From positions 85,872 through 149,871 of the forward strand of contig NZ_JABWEB010000014.1 of assembly GCF_013369485.1 (NCBI RefSeq): DNA of 64,000 nt. Reading direction: 5' to 3'. The translations under genes were made by a program, and so were the position numbers. Under the pieces are notes generated by a model. It worked only from the letters and a program-made list of their open reading frames with translations, was not told the DNA's origin and did not search any database. This stretch comes from Massilia sp. BJB1822 (lineage in GTDB: Bacteria; Pseudomonadota; Gammaproteobacteria; Burkholderiales; Burkholderiaceae_D). This document shows, one piece after another, positions 32,319 through 40,755 of the stretch (its first letter is position 1; every line of letters begins with the position of its first letter).

Positions 32319-32465
32319 CGTCCGCTACCGCGGACGCAAAATCGCGCAGCGATTTTGTGGATGGGCGAATCGGAGAGCCGTCCGCTTGCAAGCGGACGTC
32401 GCTACGCGGGCGGCTCGCATGCGAGCCGAATTCCCCGCTACGCCCCGCGTCCGTGCCGGACGCGG
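32319..32465. repeat. Run of five hairpins between the STY0301 gene and ssrA
   Basis: Five palindromes in 147 bp: CGTCCGC/GCGGACG (32319-32336), AAAATCGC/GCGATTTT (32338-32356), CGTCCGCTTGCAAGCGGACG (32379-32398, perfect), CGGCTCGCATGCGAGCCG (32411-32428, perfect) and CCGCGTCCG/CGGACGCGG (32445-32465). GTCCG recurs in three of them. No gene is seen in 32252-32492. Confidence 0.7.
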
Positions 32466-32492
32466 ATTCACTTCCCGCCAACTCTGCGCTAA

Positions 32493-32546
32493 CGAACAAA
32501 AAATTAGGCCCCCAAGCTGGCGCTTGGGGGCCTAATTTTTTGTTCG
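32493..32546 (-). terminator. Terminator of ssrA (25-bp arms)
   Basis: Perfect inverted repeat: a 25-bp arm beginning CGAACAAAAAATTAGGCC (from 32493) and its complement ending at 32546, with a 4-base loop. The GC-rich core GGCCCCCAAGC is flanked by A/T runs on both sides, so it can act in both directions. It begins one base after the mature tmRNA 3' end. Confidence 0.88.
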
Positions 32547-32547
32547 G

Positions 32548-32908
32548 TGGTGGAGACGGCGGGAATCGAACCCGCGTCCGCAAGCACTCTACAGACAGTT
32601 CTACATACTTAGCACTATCTTTTAATTTAACCAGCACAACGCGAATGTGCACGCTTTGTACTGGCGATTCACCTTAAATTTAGCGCCGATCCAAGTGACC
32701 CGTAGCGGCGCGATTCCCTGTAAATGACTCCTCAGCTTTTAACGGCCCGCCCCAGGGAAGAAGCGTTGAGGAGCTAACAGCCCTTAGGCTGCCAGTGCGT
32801 ACGAGTTATCGTTTGCAGTTAGTTTGTTTCTGGGTGTATTTACGAGGTAACCAGCCCTCGGTATGCCCTGCTCTGCTTTGCAACCCACGTCGAAGCCAGG
32901 TCGTCCCC
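32548..32908 (-). ncRNA. ssrA: Transfer-messenger RNA (tmRNA)
   Basis: The 361-base minus-strand gene starts GGGGACGACCTGGCTTCGAC and ends in GGGTTCGATTCCCGCC-GTCTCCACCA. The 5' GGGGAC pairs with GTCTCC to form the acceptor stem; the T-arm is intact and CCA is encoded. The resume frame at 32816-32784 reads GCA AAC GAT AAC TCG TAC GCA CTG GCA GCC TAA, giving the tag ANDNSYALAA after the charged Ala. tmRNA rescues stalled ribosomes and tags the product for proteolysis. Its 3' end is a frequent island insertion point. Confidence 0.97.
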
Positions 32909-32960
32909 ACAGAATCTTCATTGTAACCGATTCCGCAATAGTGTGCACCTTGGGGGGCGC

Positions 32961-33920
32961 TTACGCGTCCAGACTGACCAGGGGGCGTCCTTGCTCGGGC
33001 AGGCGCTCGACCGCGACCAGGCCTTCGGTGAAGCTGCAGGCGAATAGGTGGCGCCGGGATTTTTCCACTTCGGCCGATTCCAGGTCGTAGAAGTCGTTGG
33101 CTTCTTTGAAGCCCAGGTCGACGGTCAGGCGGTCGATCATATAGGCTTCATGCAGGCTGCGCAGGCGCTCGCGCCGCAGCCGGTGTTCCTGGGGACTGCG
33201 CGCGTCGGCGCCTTCGAAGTAGCGGATCAGCGCCGCTTCCAGCACGTCCATCTGGCTGCGCTGCGAGGCTTGCTCGGCGAATTCCTTGGCTTCGGTGTCG
33301 ACCGCGACATTGAAGTTCTGCACCAGCAGCAGGGTGTCGTATTCCGGGGCGTTGGTATCGCACAGATTGCTGACGGCCATCAGCCGTCCTTTGGCCAGGC
33401 GTCCGGCCGGATCGCGCGTCTGGCCCACGTATTGCACCTTGCTCGGGTAGTGCAGGCCGGTGTCGTGGCGCTGCATCAGGTCGTGGATGGTGAAGGTTTC
33501 CGTCATCGAACCCCAGTTCAGGGTCATGTACTTGTCGTACAGCTGGATCAGGGGTTTCTTGAAGGTGGCTTCAAACGGGGTCTTGAGTTCGACCGTGATC
33601 GTGCTTTTGCGCTCTTCGCCGCCGATCAGGATGGGGATGGTCAGTTTCAGGGAAAAAAAGCCCCAGCTGGTGCTGCGCTTGGGGTCGAAGCGCAGGCGCG
33701 GGCGGGCGACCAGCATGAACATCAGGCGCTTTTCCATCGTTGCGTCCAGCGCGAACTGCATGCGGCGCTGGTAGCGCCCGATCGGGTCGTGGAAATCCGG
33801 CACCTTGGGATCGTTGATCAGGTCATACCAGTAAAAGCTGGTTTCGCTGACCGTGGCATCCCATACCTGCGGAGCACTACTTCGTGGCAGTGCTAGCTCC
33901 GCTGCGTCATCGCTCGACAT
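32961..33920 (-). CDS. Hypothetical protein with a GIY-YIG-like segment
   Basis: 319 residues, soluble. The middle holds VQYVGQTRDPAGRLAKGR, which looks like the YIG part of GIY-YIG domains with its Arg, and the later VLEAALIRYF could supply the Glu. A clear GIY strand is not seen. The N-terminal ~160 residues (ETSFYWYDLINDPKVPDF, LTIPILIGGEERKSTITVEL) are unknown to me. It lies just upstream of ssrA on the same strand, 52 bases away, after an AT-rich 107-base gap to gph. Confidence 0.6.
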   Translation of the reverse strand: MSSDDAAELALPRSSAPQVWDATVSETSFYWYDLINDPKVPDFHDPIGRYQRRMQFALDATMEKRLMFMLVARPRLRFDPKRSTSWGFFSLKLTIPILIGGEERKSTITVELKTPFEATFKKPLIQLYDKYMTLNWGSMTETFTIHDLMQRHDTGLHYPSKVQYVGQTRDPAGRLAKGRLMAVSNLCDTNAPEYDTLLLVQNFNVAVDTEAKEFAEQASQRSQMDVLEAALIRYFEGADARSPQEHRLRRERLRSLHEAYMIDRLTVDLGFKEANDFYDLESAEVEKSRRHLFACSFTEGLVAVERLPEQGRPLVSLDA

Positions 33921-34027
33921 ACTGTTCTCCGGACTATTCGGTAATACTACGTATTGACTCTAATATCCGTATAGTACGCCTGTTGATTGCCATATGGCAA
34001 CTTAATGTTGCATAAAAATACTTATTA

Positions 34028-34714
34028 TCAGGCGGCCAGCGGCGCCGCCGCAACGGTGGCGCGGATCAGGGCCAGCAAGGCGTCCGGCGTGGGCAGCAGG
34101 TGGTCGGCGCCCCAGCTCGACGGTTCGCTAGCGCCGCAATAGCCCCACTGGCAGGCGACGGTGGCCATGCCGGCGGCGCGGCCGGCCTGGATGTCGCGCA
34201 GATCGTCGCCCACATACCAGCACTGCTCCGGCGCCAGCTGCAGGCGCGCGGCCGCTTCCAGCAGCGGGGCGGGGTGCGGCTTGGGATGGGCGGTGGTGTC
34301 GCCCGCCACCACGCAGCCGGCCTGGTGCAGACCGATCAGCGGCACCAGCGGCTCGGTGAAGCGGGCCGCCTTATTGGTGACGATGCCCCAGCTCAGGCCC
34401 GCGCTCCGGATGCCGTCCAGCAGCTCGGCCACGCCCGGGAAGAGGGTGCTGTGCACGGCGATGGCCGCTTCGTAGTTGGCCAGGAAGCCGACGCGCAATT
34501 CCTCGAAGCCGGCGTCGCCGGGCGCCAGGCCGAAGGAGGCGCCGATCATGCCGCGCGCGCCGGCCGAGGCGGTCGGACGCAGCACGTCATAGGGCGTCGG
34601 CGCCAGGCCGCGCTTGCTGCGCAGCAGATTGATGGCGGCGGCCAGGTCGGGCGCGGTGTCGGCCAGGGTGCCGTCCAGATCGAAGAGGATGGCGCGAGGG
34701 GCGGAAAGGCTCAT
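34028..34714 (-). CDS. gph: Phosphoglycolate phosphatase-type HAD hydrolase
   Basis: 228 residues with HAD motif I FDLDGTLADT near the N-terminus, motif II IVTNK, motif III Lys in AHPKPHPAPLL and motif IV VGDDLRDIQAGRAAGM. The cap and length fit Gph/PGP, which dephosphorylates 2-phosphoglycolate. It follows ubiG on the same strand by 54 bases, the common ubiG-gph pair of proteobacteria; in some bacteria the partner is instead the MurNAc-phosphatase MupP, a close relative, which is an alternative. Confidence 0.85.
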   Translation of the reverse strand: MSLSAPRAILFDLDGTLADTAPDLAAAINLLRSKRGLAPTPYDVLRPTASAGARGMIGASFGLAPGDAGFEELRVGFLANYEAAIAVHSTLFPGVAELLDGIRSAGLSWGIVTNKAARFTEPLVPLIGLHQAGCVVAGDTTAHPKPHPAPLLEAAARLQLAPEQCWYVGDDLRDIQAGRAAGMATVACQWGYCGASEPSSWGADHLLPTPDALLALIRATVAAAPLAA

Positions 34715-34768
34715 GGTGGGGAAGGGGCTGGGATGGGCGACGGGGCGGCCGTAGCCGCCCGTGGGTGT

Positions 34769-35464
34769 TTAGAGGGGGCGGCTGGCGGCGACTAGGTAGT
34801 TCACGCTGGTGTCGTCGTTCAGCGAGTAGATCTTGGTCAGCGGGTTGTAACCCATGCCTTTCAAGCCTTCCACTTGCAGGCCGGCGCTGCGGATGTCCTG
34901 GCTCAATTCGGCCGGGGTGATGAATTTCTCATAATCGTGCGTGCCCTTGGGCAGCAGACGCAGCAGGTATTCGGCGCCGATCACCGCGAACAGATAGGCT
35001 TTCGGATTGCGGTTCAGGGTGGAGAAGAAGACTTGGCCGCCCGGTTTCACCAGGGTGGCGGCGGCGCGCACGATGGCGGCAGGATCGGGCACGTGTTCCA
35101 GCATTTCCATGCAGGTCACCACATCGTACTGGCCCGCTTCCTGGGCCGCCATCTCTTCGGCGGCGACCAGCTTGTAGCGCACCGGCACACCCGATTCCAG
35201 GCTGTGCAGGTCGGCCACTTTCAGGGCTTTTTCCGACAGATCGATGCCCGTCACCTTGGCGCCCTTGCGCGCCATCGATTCGGCCAGGATGCCGCCGCCG
35301 CAGCCGATGTCGATCACGTTCTTGCCCGCCAGCGGGGCGCGCGCGTTGATCCACTCCAGGCGCAGCGGATTGATTTCGTGCAGCGGACGAAACTCGGAAG
35401 TGGGGTCCCACCAGCGATGGGCCAGCTCACTGAATTTTTGCAGTTCTAAAGGATCGGCGTTCAT
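34769..35464 (-). CDS. ubiG: Ubiquinone biosynthesis O-methyltransferase
   Basis: 231 residues from ATG 35464 (35473 is also in frame). UbiG marks: the N-terminal ELQKFSELAHRWWDPTSEFRPLHEINPLRLEWI text, in brief FSELAHRWWDP and LHEINPLRLEWI, then the SAM motif VIDIGCGGGILAESMARKGA, and a C-terminal GMGYNPLTKIYSLNDDTSVNYL block. It catalyses both O-methylations of ubiquinone synthesis. gph follows. Confidence 0.95.
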   Translation of the reverse strand: MNADPLELQKFSELAHRWWDPTSEFRPLHEINPLRLEWINARAPLAGKNVIDIGCGGGILAESMARKGAKVTGIDLSEKALKVADLHSLESGVPVRYKLVAAEEMAAQEAGQYDVVTCMEMLEHVPDPAAIVRAAATLVKPGGQVFFSTLNRNPKAYLFAVIGAEYLLRLLPKGTHDYEKFITPAELSQDIRSAGLQVEGLKGMGYNPLTKIYSLNDDTSVNYLVAASRPL

Positions 35465-35509
35465 AGCCCGCATGATAGCCGCATTTTGTCCCGCGCCAAA
35501 GCCGGGATG

Positions 35510-35941
35510 TCAAAAAAGCCGGCTGCCTTCCCATGGATTCACCAGCCTGACTCCACTCTGGCGAAAGTCGTGCACATTGCGAGTCACCAGGGTCAGGTCA
35601 TGCAGGGCGGCGGTGGCGGCAATCAGTCCGTCCGCCAGTGAGCAGGGATTGGGTACGTGCAGCTGTGCGCTGCGCAGGGCGACGCTGGTGGTCACCGGTA
35701 GGATTCTGCCCCAAAAGACGGGGAGTACGCGCTTGTTCAGCCAAGTTCGCAGCACTTGTCCTTTGGGCGCGTCGTTCCTTTCAGCGCGTAGAACGCCAAT
35801 TTCCAGTTCCAGAATGGTAATGGCGGACAAAAACAGCTCGCCAGGTTGGGCGTCGTTGGCCCAGGCGGCAAATCGCGGGTCGCACTTGCCGCTGCCAAGG
35901 CGGCGCATTTCCGAGATGGCGTTGGTATCGAGCAGGTACAT
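35510..35941 (-). CDS. vapC: PIN-domain toxin, VapC/FitB type
   Basis: 143 residues with the PIN acidic residues: LLDTNAISE (Asp5), ITILELEIG (Glu), SLADGLIAATA (Asp) and TLVTRNVHDF (Asp). It is an Mg2+-dependent RNase by family. Its ATG overlaps the antitoxin stop by one base (TGATG), so translation is coupled. The match is nearest FitB/VapC forms with a Phd/YefM-type partner. Confidence 0.88.
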   Translation of the reverse strand: MYLLDTNAISEMRRLGSGKCDPRFAAWANDAQPGELFLSAITILELEIGVLRAERNDAPKGQVLRTWLNKRVLPVFWGRILPVTTSVALRSAQLHVPNPCSLADGLIAATAALHDLTLVTRNVHDFRQSGVRLVNPWEGSRLF

Positions 35942-36198
35942 CAGCTCAGATCGGCGGAGCGCGGCCGCTCGCCGCGCTCCGGCAATTCCAGTTCGATATC
36001 GGCGGCGCCGGGCGGCAGCGCCAGTATGTCGGCCTGGGTGAAGCGGCCGAGTGCGAGCTTGCGGTAGTCGTCGAATGTCAGCAGCACGTGAGAAGGGCGG
36101 CCGCGGTCGGCGATCAAAACCGGCCCTTGCTTGCTGGCGATTTCGGTTTGGGCAGGCTGGCGCAGGAATTCGTCGCGTTTCAGGCTGGAATAAATCAT
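35941..36198 (-). CDS. Phd/YefM-type antitoxin
   Basis: 85 residues from ATG 36198, with AGGAGG six bases upstream; this rules out a longer frame from 36282. The N-terminus (MIYSSLKRDEFLRQPAQTEIASKQGPVLIADRGRPSHVLLTFDDYRKL, in key parts GPVLIADRGRPSHVLL) fits the Phd/YefM DNA-binding fold; the C-terminus, rich in Pro and Glu, would bind the toxin. It should repress its own operon with the PIN toxin downstream. Confidence 0.82.
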   Translation of the reverse strand: MIYSSLKRDEFLRQPAQTEIASKQGPVLIADRGRPSHVLLTFDDYRKLALGRFTQADILALPPGAADIELELPERGERPRSADLS

Positions 36199-36280
36199 TT
36201 TGGACCTCCTGCTTCCACGGTAGTCGCCTGGGCTGGCGCGTGCAAGCGGACTGATCAAATGACTGGTGTGGAAAAAGGCC

Positions 36281-36306
36281 AAAAAAAACCCCGCCGAAGC
36301 GGGGTT
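36281..36306 (-). terminator. Terminator of the OmpA-family gene
   Basis: AACCCCGC (36287-36294), loop CGAA, GCGGGGTT (36299-36306). On the minus strand eight T follow the stem, so it closes the gene ending at 36334. Confidence 0.9.
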
Positions 36307-36333
36307 GGGTGGCGTGAGCCGAAGAGGGGCTAA

Positions 36334-37047
36334 TTACTTCTTGGTGCCCACGACTTCGATTTCAACGCGGCGGTTTTTGGCGCGGCCAGCGGCGGTCTTG
36401 TTGTCGTCGACCGGCTGTTTCTCGCCTTTGCCTTCGGTGTACACGCGGTTGGCTTCAACGCCTTTGGAGATCAGATACGCTTTCACGGCTTCCGAACGAC
36501 GCACGGACAGTTTGTCGTTGTAGGCATCGGTGCCCACGGAGTCGGTGTGGCCGACGGCGATGATGACTTCCAGGTTGATGCTGCCCAGTTTCGAAGCAAC
36601 GTCGTCCAGCTTGGCTTTGCCTTCTGGCTTCAGCACGGCTTTGTCGAAATCGAAGAAGGCGTCAGCAGCGAAGCTTACTTTTTCCGAGGTCGGTGCAGCG
36701 ACTGGCGCGGCGACCGGCGCTGGGGCAGGAGCGACCGGCGCTGGGGCTGGTGGCGGCGGAGGCGCCACGCACTTGCCGTTTTCCAGCTTCTCTGGCTCAA
36801 CGCAGATTGGCAGATCGCAGCCTGGCACGGCATCAGCCGGGGTCCAGTAGCCGGTGCGCCAGCACAGGCCGAATGGATCGCGGGCGATTACGCCACGTGC
36901 ATCTTGCACATAGGCGCTCTTAGGCGTTGCCGCCTTGATGTCTTGGGTCACAGGGGCGAAAGGGGGCGCAGTTGGCTTCTCTTGTGCCAGTGCCGATACC
37001 GACAGAACTGCCGAGGCGGCAAAGATGGTTGTAATGAGTTTTTTCAT
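36334..37047 (-). CDS. OmpA family outer-membrane protein
   Basis: 237 residues from ATG 37047 (AAAGGAAAG upstream), with a signal peptide MKKLITTIFAASAVLSVSALA. A Cys-bearing central part (GLCWRTGYWTPADAVPGCDL, PICVEP..KC) and a Pro/Ala hinge lead into the OmpA C-terminal domain (~120-237) with VGHTDSVGTDAYNDKLSVRR and GRAKNRRVEIEV, which binds peptidoglycan. There is no room for a full 8-strand barrel, so it is an OmpA-like/Pal-like linker protein, of a type abundant in betaproteobacteria. Confidence 0.92.
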   Translation of the reverse strand: MKKLITTIFAASAVLSVSALAQEKPTAPPFAPVTQDIKAATPKSAYVQDARGVIARDPFGLCWRTGYWTPADAVPGCDLPICVEPEKLENGKCVAPPPPPAPAPVAPAPAPVAAPVAAPTSEKVSFAADAFFDFDKAVLKPEGKAKLDDVASKLGSINLEVIIAVGHTDSVGTDAYNDKLSVRRSEAVKAYLISKGVEANRVYTEGKGEKQPVDDNKTAAGRAKNRRVEIEVVGTKK

Positions 37048-37488
37048 ATTTTTTCTTTCCTTTCGGGGGTGATATCCGCAGAAAAACTGCGCGACGTATT
37101 TGTTGCCTGGGGCGAATACTACCATGGCTGCCCCAGCTACACTAAATCCCACCCGTCGCGCTAGCCTCCCGATTGCGAAACATGCAATTAACTTCTCGTC
37201 CATTTTGCCACAGCCGGGAAATTCCTACATTTCTGGAGAAATCAGAAGCCGGGGCGCGTTCGACCAAAATGTTGTTTTCGTGCAACGGGCTGGCGACGAT
37301 GATAATTGGTAAATATGTCCCCGCCATGACATCGGTCAACACGCGCAAAACGGGGCTGGGGGCGGGGTGGGGCCGGAATTGCGCTGGGGACAGGAGCGCC
37401 ATGCTAAAATCGTAGGCTTGTCCTGTCTGCCAGCTGCTGCGCACGGCACAGGCAAGCTAAACCAACGTCACAGAAGATCGACCCGCCA
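37048..37488. other. Intergenic region between ompA-like gene and gyrA
   Basis: 441 bases without a credible gene. It holds the divergent leaders: a CTGGGGC/GCCCCAG-type hairpin near 37106-37136 in the ompA-like leader and an extended -10-like site near 37402 for gyrA. Nothing else was found. Confidence 0.5.
37402..37410 (+). promoter_or_regulatory. Possible extended -10 promoter of gyrA
   Basis: TGCTAAAAT fits an extended -10 (TGN-TAAAAT) about 79 bases before the gyrA ATG. The -35-like TTGCGC at 37379 is 20 bases away, too far for a standard pair, which is tolerable with an extended -10. Confidence 0.4.
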
Positions 37489-40128
37489 ATGGATCAATTC
37501 GCAAAAGAAACAATCCCCATTTCCCTCGAAGAAGAGATGCGCAAGAGCTACCTCGATTACGCCATGAGCGTGATCGTGGGCCGCGCCTTGCCGGACGTGC
37601 GGGACGGCCTGAAGCCGGTGCACCGCCGCGTGCTGTACGGCATGCACGAACTGAATAATGTGTGGAACCGGCCTTACGTGAAGTGCGCGCGCGTGGTCGG
37701 TGAAGTCATGGGTAAATACCACCCGCACGGCGACGCCTCGATCTATGACACGCTGGTGCGCATGGCCCAGGACTTCTCCCTGCGCTACACCCTGGTCGAC
37801 GGCCAGGGCAACTTCGGTTCGGTGGACGGCGACAACGCGGCGGCCATGCGTTATACCGAGTGCCGCCTGGACAAGATTTCCAGCGAATTGCTGGCCGATA
37901 TCGACAAGGATACGGTCGATTACGCGCCCAACTACGACGGCAAGGAAAAAGAACCGACCGTTCTGCCGACCCGTCTGCCCAACCTGCTGATCAACGGTTC
38001 TTCCGGCATCGCGGTGGGCATGGCGACCAATATTCCGCCGCACAATCTGTCGGAAGTGATCAAGGGCGCCCTGCACGTGCTGGCCAACCCGGATTGCGCG
38101 ATCGACGAGCTGATCGAACTGATCCCGGCGCCCGACTTCCCGACCGCCGGCATCATCTATGGCGTGTCCGGCGTGCGCGACGGCTATCGCACGGGCCGCG
38201 GCCGCGTGGTGATGCGCGCCAAGACCCACTTCGAGGAATTCGGCAAGGAAGGCGGCCGCACCGCCATCATCGTCGACGAGCTGCCTTACCAGGTCAACAA
38301 GAAGTCCCTGCTCGAGCGCATCGCCGAGAACGTGCGCGACAAGAAGCTCGAAGGCATTTCCGACATCCGCGACGAGTCCGATAAATCGGGCATGCGCGTG
38401 GTGATCGAGCTGAAACGCGGCGAAGTGCCGGAAGTGGTGCTCAACAATCTGTACAAGCAGACCCAGTTGCAGGACACCTTCGGCATGAATATGGTGGCCC
38501 TGGTCGATGGCCAGCCCAAGCTGCTGAACCTGAAGGAAATGCTGCAGTGCTTCCTGTCGCATCGCCGCGAAGTGGTCACGCGCCGCACCGTGTTCGAACT
38601 GCGCAAGGCGCGCGAACGCGGCCACATGCTGGAAGGCTTGGCCGTGGCGCTGGCGAATATCGACGACTTCATCGCCATCATCAAGGCTGCGCCGACGCCG
38701 CCGATCGCGAAAGCGGAACTGATGCAGCGTGCCTGGGATTCCTCCCTGGTGCGCGAAATGCTGGCCCGTACCGGCGAAGAAGGCCAGGCCGGGATCGAGG
38801 CCTTCCGTCCCGAGCACCTGCCGAAGCACTATGGCATGCAGGCCGATGGCCTGTACAAGCTGTCCGACGAACAGGCGCAGGAAATCCTGCAAATGCGTCT
38901 GCAGCGCCTGACCGGTCTGGAACAGGACAAGATCGTCAACGAGTACAAGGACGTGATGGCGCAGATCGCCGACCTGCTCGACATCTTGGCCAAGCCGGCC
39001 CGCGTCACCGCCATCATCGTCGATGAGCTGAACGCTTCCATGCTGGAATACGGCGAGAAGGACGCGCGCCGCTCGACCATCGAACACAACGCCACCGACC
39101 TGGAAACGGAAGACCTGATCACGCCGCAGGACATGGTCGTGACGCTGTCGCATATGGGTTATATGAAGGCCCAGCCGATCTCCGAATACCGCGCCCAGAA
39201 GCGCGGTGGGCGCGGCAAACAGGCCATGGCGACCAAGGACGAGGACTGGATCGACCAGCTCTTCATCGCCAATACGCACGATTACATCCTGTGCTTCTCC
39301 AACCGCGGCCGCCTGTACTGGCTGAAGGTGTGGGAAGTGCCGCAAGGCTCGCGCACCTCGCGCGGCAAGCCGATCGTCAATATGTTCCCGCTGCAGGACA
39401 ACGAGAAGATCACCGTGGTGCTGCCGCTGTCGGGCGAAAACCGCACCTTCCCGGAAGACCACTACGTGTTCATGGCCACCAGCCTGGGCACCGTGAAGAA
39501 GACGCCGCTGAAAGATTTCAGCAACCCGCGCAAGGCCGGCATCATTGCCGTCGACCTGGACGAGGGCGACTTCCTGATCGGCGCCGCGCTGACCGATGGC
39601 GCCCACGATGTGATGCTGTTCTCCGACTCCGGCAAGGCGGTGCGCTTCGACGAGAACGATGTGCGTCCGATGGGCCGCCAGGCGCGCGGCGTGCGCGGCA
39701 TGAATCTGGAAGAAGGCCAGAACGTGATCGCCCTGCTGGTCGCCGAGAACGAGCAGCAGTCGGTGCTGACCGCCACGGAAAACGGCTTCGGCAAACGCAC
39801 GCCGATCACCGAGTACACCCGTCACGGCCGCGGCACCAAGGGCATGATCGCCATCCAGACCAGCGAGCGTAACGGCAAGGTGGTGGCGGCGACCCTGGTC
39901 GACTCCAGCGACGAGATCATGCTGATCACCACCGGCGGCGTCTTGATCCGCACCCGCGTGGCCGAGATCCGCGAAATGGGCCGCGCCACCCAGGGCGTGA
40001 CCCTGATCGCGGTGGAGGATGGCACCAAGCTGTCCGGCCTGCAGCGCATCGTGGAGGCGGATGCCGATGAGGTAGAGGAGGGCGGCGAAGCCGATGGCGG
40101 CGCCGCACCGGAAGCGCCGGCTGAGTAA
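37489..40128 (+). CDS. gyrA: DNA gyrase subunit A
   Basis: 879 residues. The N-terminal breakage-reunion domain has AMSVIVGRALPDVRDGLKPV and the active Tyr in AAMRYTECRL; the GyrA box is QKRGGRGK in the C-terminal pinwheel (six blade repeats, ~540-850). In the quinolone region the text is HPHGDASIYD: residue 83 is Ala, where E. coli has Ser, while Asp87 is kept. GyrA with GyrB introduces negative supercoils. It leads the serC-to-rpsA block, but with its own terminator. Confidence 0.98.
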   Translation: MDQFAKETIPISLEEEMRKSYLDYAMSVIVGRALPDVRDGLKPVHRRVLYGMHELNNVWNRPYVKCARVVGEVMGKYHPHGDASIYDTLVRMAQDFSLRYTLVDGQGNFGSVDGDNAAAMRYTECRLDKISSELLADIDKDTVDYAPNYDGKEKEPTVLPTRLPNLLINGSSGIAVGMATNIPPHNLSEVIKGALHVLANPDCAIDELIELIPAPDFPTAGIIYGVSGVRDGYRTGRGRVVMRAKTHFEEFGKEGGRTAIIVDELPYQVNKKSLLERIAENVRDKKLEGISDIRDESDKSGMRVVIELKRGEVPEVVLNNLYKQTQLQDTFGMNMVALVDGQPKLLNLKEMLQCFLSHRREVVTRRTVFELRKARERGHMLEGLAVALANIDDFIAIIKAAPTPPIAKAELMQRAWDSSLVREMLARTGEEGQAGIEAFRPEHLPKHYGMQADGLYKLSDEQAQEILQMRLQRLTGLEQDKIVNEYKDVMAQIADLLDILAKPARVTAIIVDELNASMLEYGEKDARRSTIEHNATDLETEDLITPQDMVVTLSHMGYMKAQPISEYRAQKRGGRGKQAMATKDEDWIDQLFIANTHDYILCFSNRGRLYWLKVWEVPQGSRTSRGKPIVNMFPLQDNEKITVVLPLSGENRTFPEDHYVFMATSLGTVKKTPLKDFSNPRKAGIIAVDLDEGDFLIGAALTDGAHDVMLFSDSGKAVRFDENDVRPMGRQARGVRGMNLEEGQNVIALLVAENEQQSVLTATENGFGKRTPITEYTRHGRGTKGMIAIQTSERNGKVVAATLVDSSDEIMLITTGGVLIRTRVAEIREMGRATQGVTLIAVEDGTKLSGLQRIVEADADEVEEGGEADGGAAPEAPAE

Positions 40129-40140
40129 GACGGCAGCAAG

Positions 40141-40183
40141 GCGGGCCCGGTCTGAGCATCTCGGATCGGGCCCGCAGTGTTTT
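40141..40183 (+). terminator. gyrA terminator
   Basis: GCGGGCCCG (40141-40149) and CGGGCCCGC (40167-40175), extended inwards by a 9-of-11 match, then AGTGTTTTT. It lies 12 bases after gyrA. Confidence 0.75.
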
Positions 40184-40209
40184 TAACTCGTTATAAAACG
40201 CATAAGCTT

Positions 40210-40743
40210 ATGAAGAAAATCGTTGCCAGCCTGCTGGCCACCCTCGCCATTGCCGCCGGCCAGCCGGCCGCCGCGCAAGATGCCGCCGTGTCGCCGGAGC
40301 AGAAGGCGGCCATCCAGGAATTGCTGGACGTGATGGATTACCGCGCCGTGATGACGGCGGCCATGCGGCAAATGGGGCAGGCGCTGCCGACCATGATGCG
40401 CGCCAATGCCGAGCAGGCGATCCTCAGCAACCCCAAGCTGGACGAGGCGGGCCGCAAGGCCGCGCTGGCGCGCATGGAGCAGGAACTGCCGCAGATGGCG
40501 GACACCATGCAGGAAGTCATGCTCAGCCCGGCCCTGATGGACGATATCATTGCCGAGACGCTGCCGCTCTACGCGCGCCACTACACGGCCGATGAAATGC
40601 GCCAGATCGCCGCCTTCTACCGCACGCCGGTCGGCAAGAAAACCCTGCAAGTCATGCCGCAGCTGATGGGCGAGGCCATGGAGATGAGCCAGCGCGTGAT
40701 CGCGCCGCATTTCCAGCTGATCATGCAATCGAAGAAAAAGTAA
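40210..40743 (+). CDS. DUF2059 domain exported protein
   Basis: 177 residues from ATG 40210, giving a signal peptide ending PAAAQ; an ATG at 40177 precedes it. The C-terminal half (ETLPLYARHYTADEMRQIAAFYRTPVGKKTLQVMPQL, in key parts YTADEMRQIAAFYRTPVGKK) is the DUF2059 pattern of small periplasmic helical proteins of unknown role. It sits 12 bases before serC, so is probably co-transcribed with it. Confidence 0.88.
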   Translation: MKKIVASLLATLAIAAGQPAAAQDAAVSPEQKAAIQELLDVMDYRAVMTAAMRQMGQALPTMMRANAEQAILSNPKLDEAGRKAALARMEQELPQMADTMQEVMLSPALMDDIIAETLPLYARHYTADEMRQIAAFYRTPVGKKTLQVMPQLMGEAMEMSQRVIAPHFQLIMQSKKK

Positions 40744-40755
40744 GGAGCTCCCACC

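Noticed and set aside
32548..32580. Attachment-site repeat of the ssrA 3' end
   Set aside because: I looked for a second copy of the GGGTTCGATTCCCGCC end in the window and did not see one.
37468..39825. 785-codon open frame on the minus strand
   Set aside because: Antisense to gyrA.
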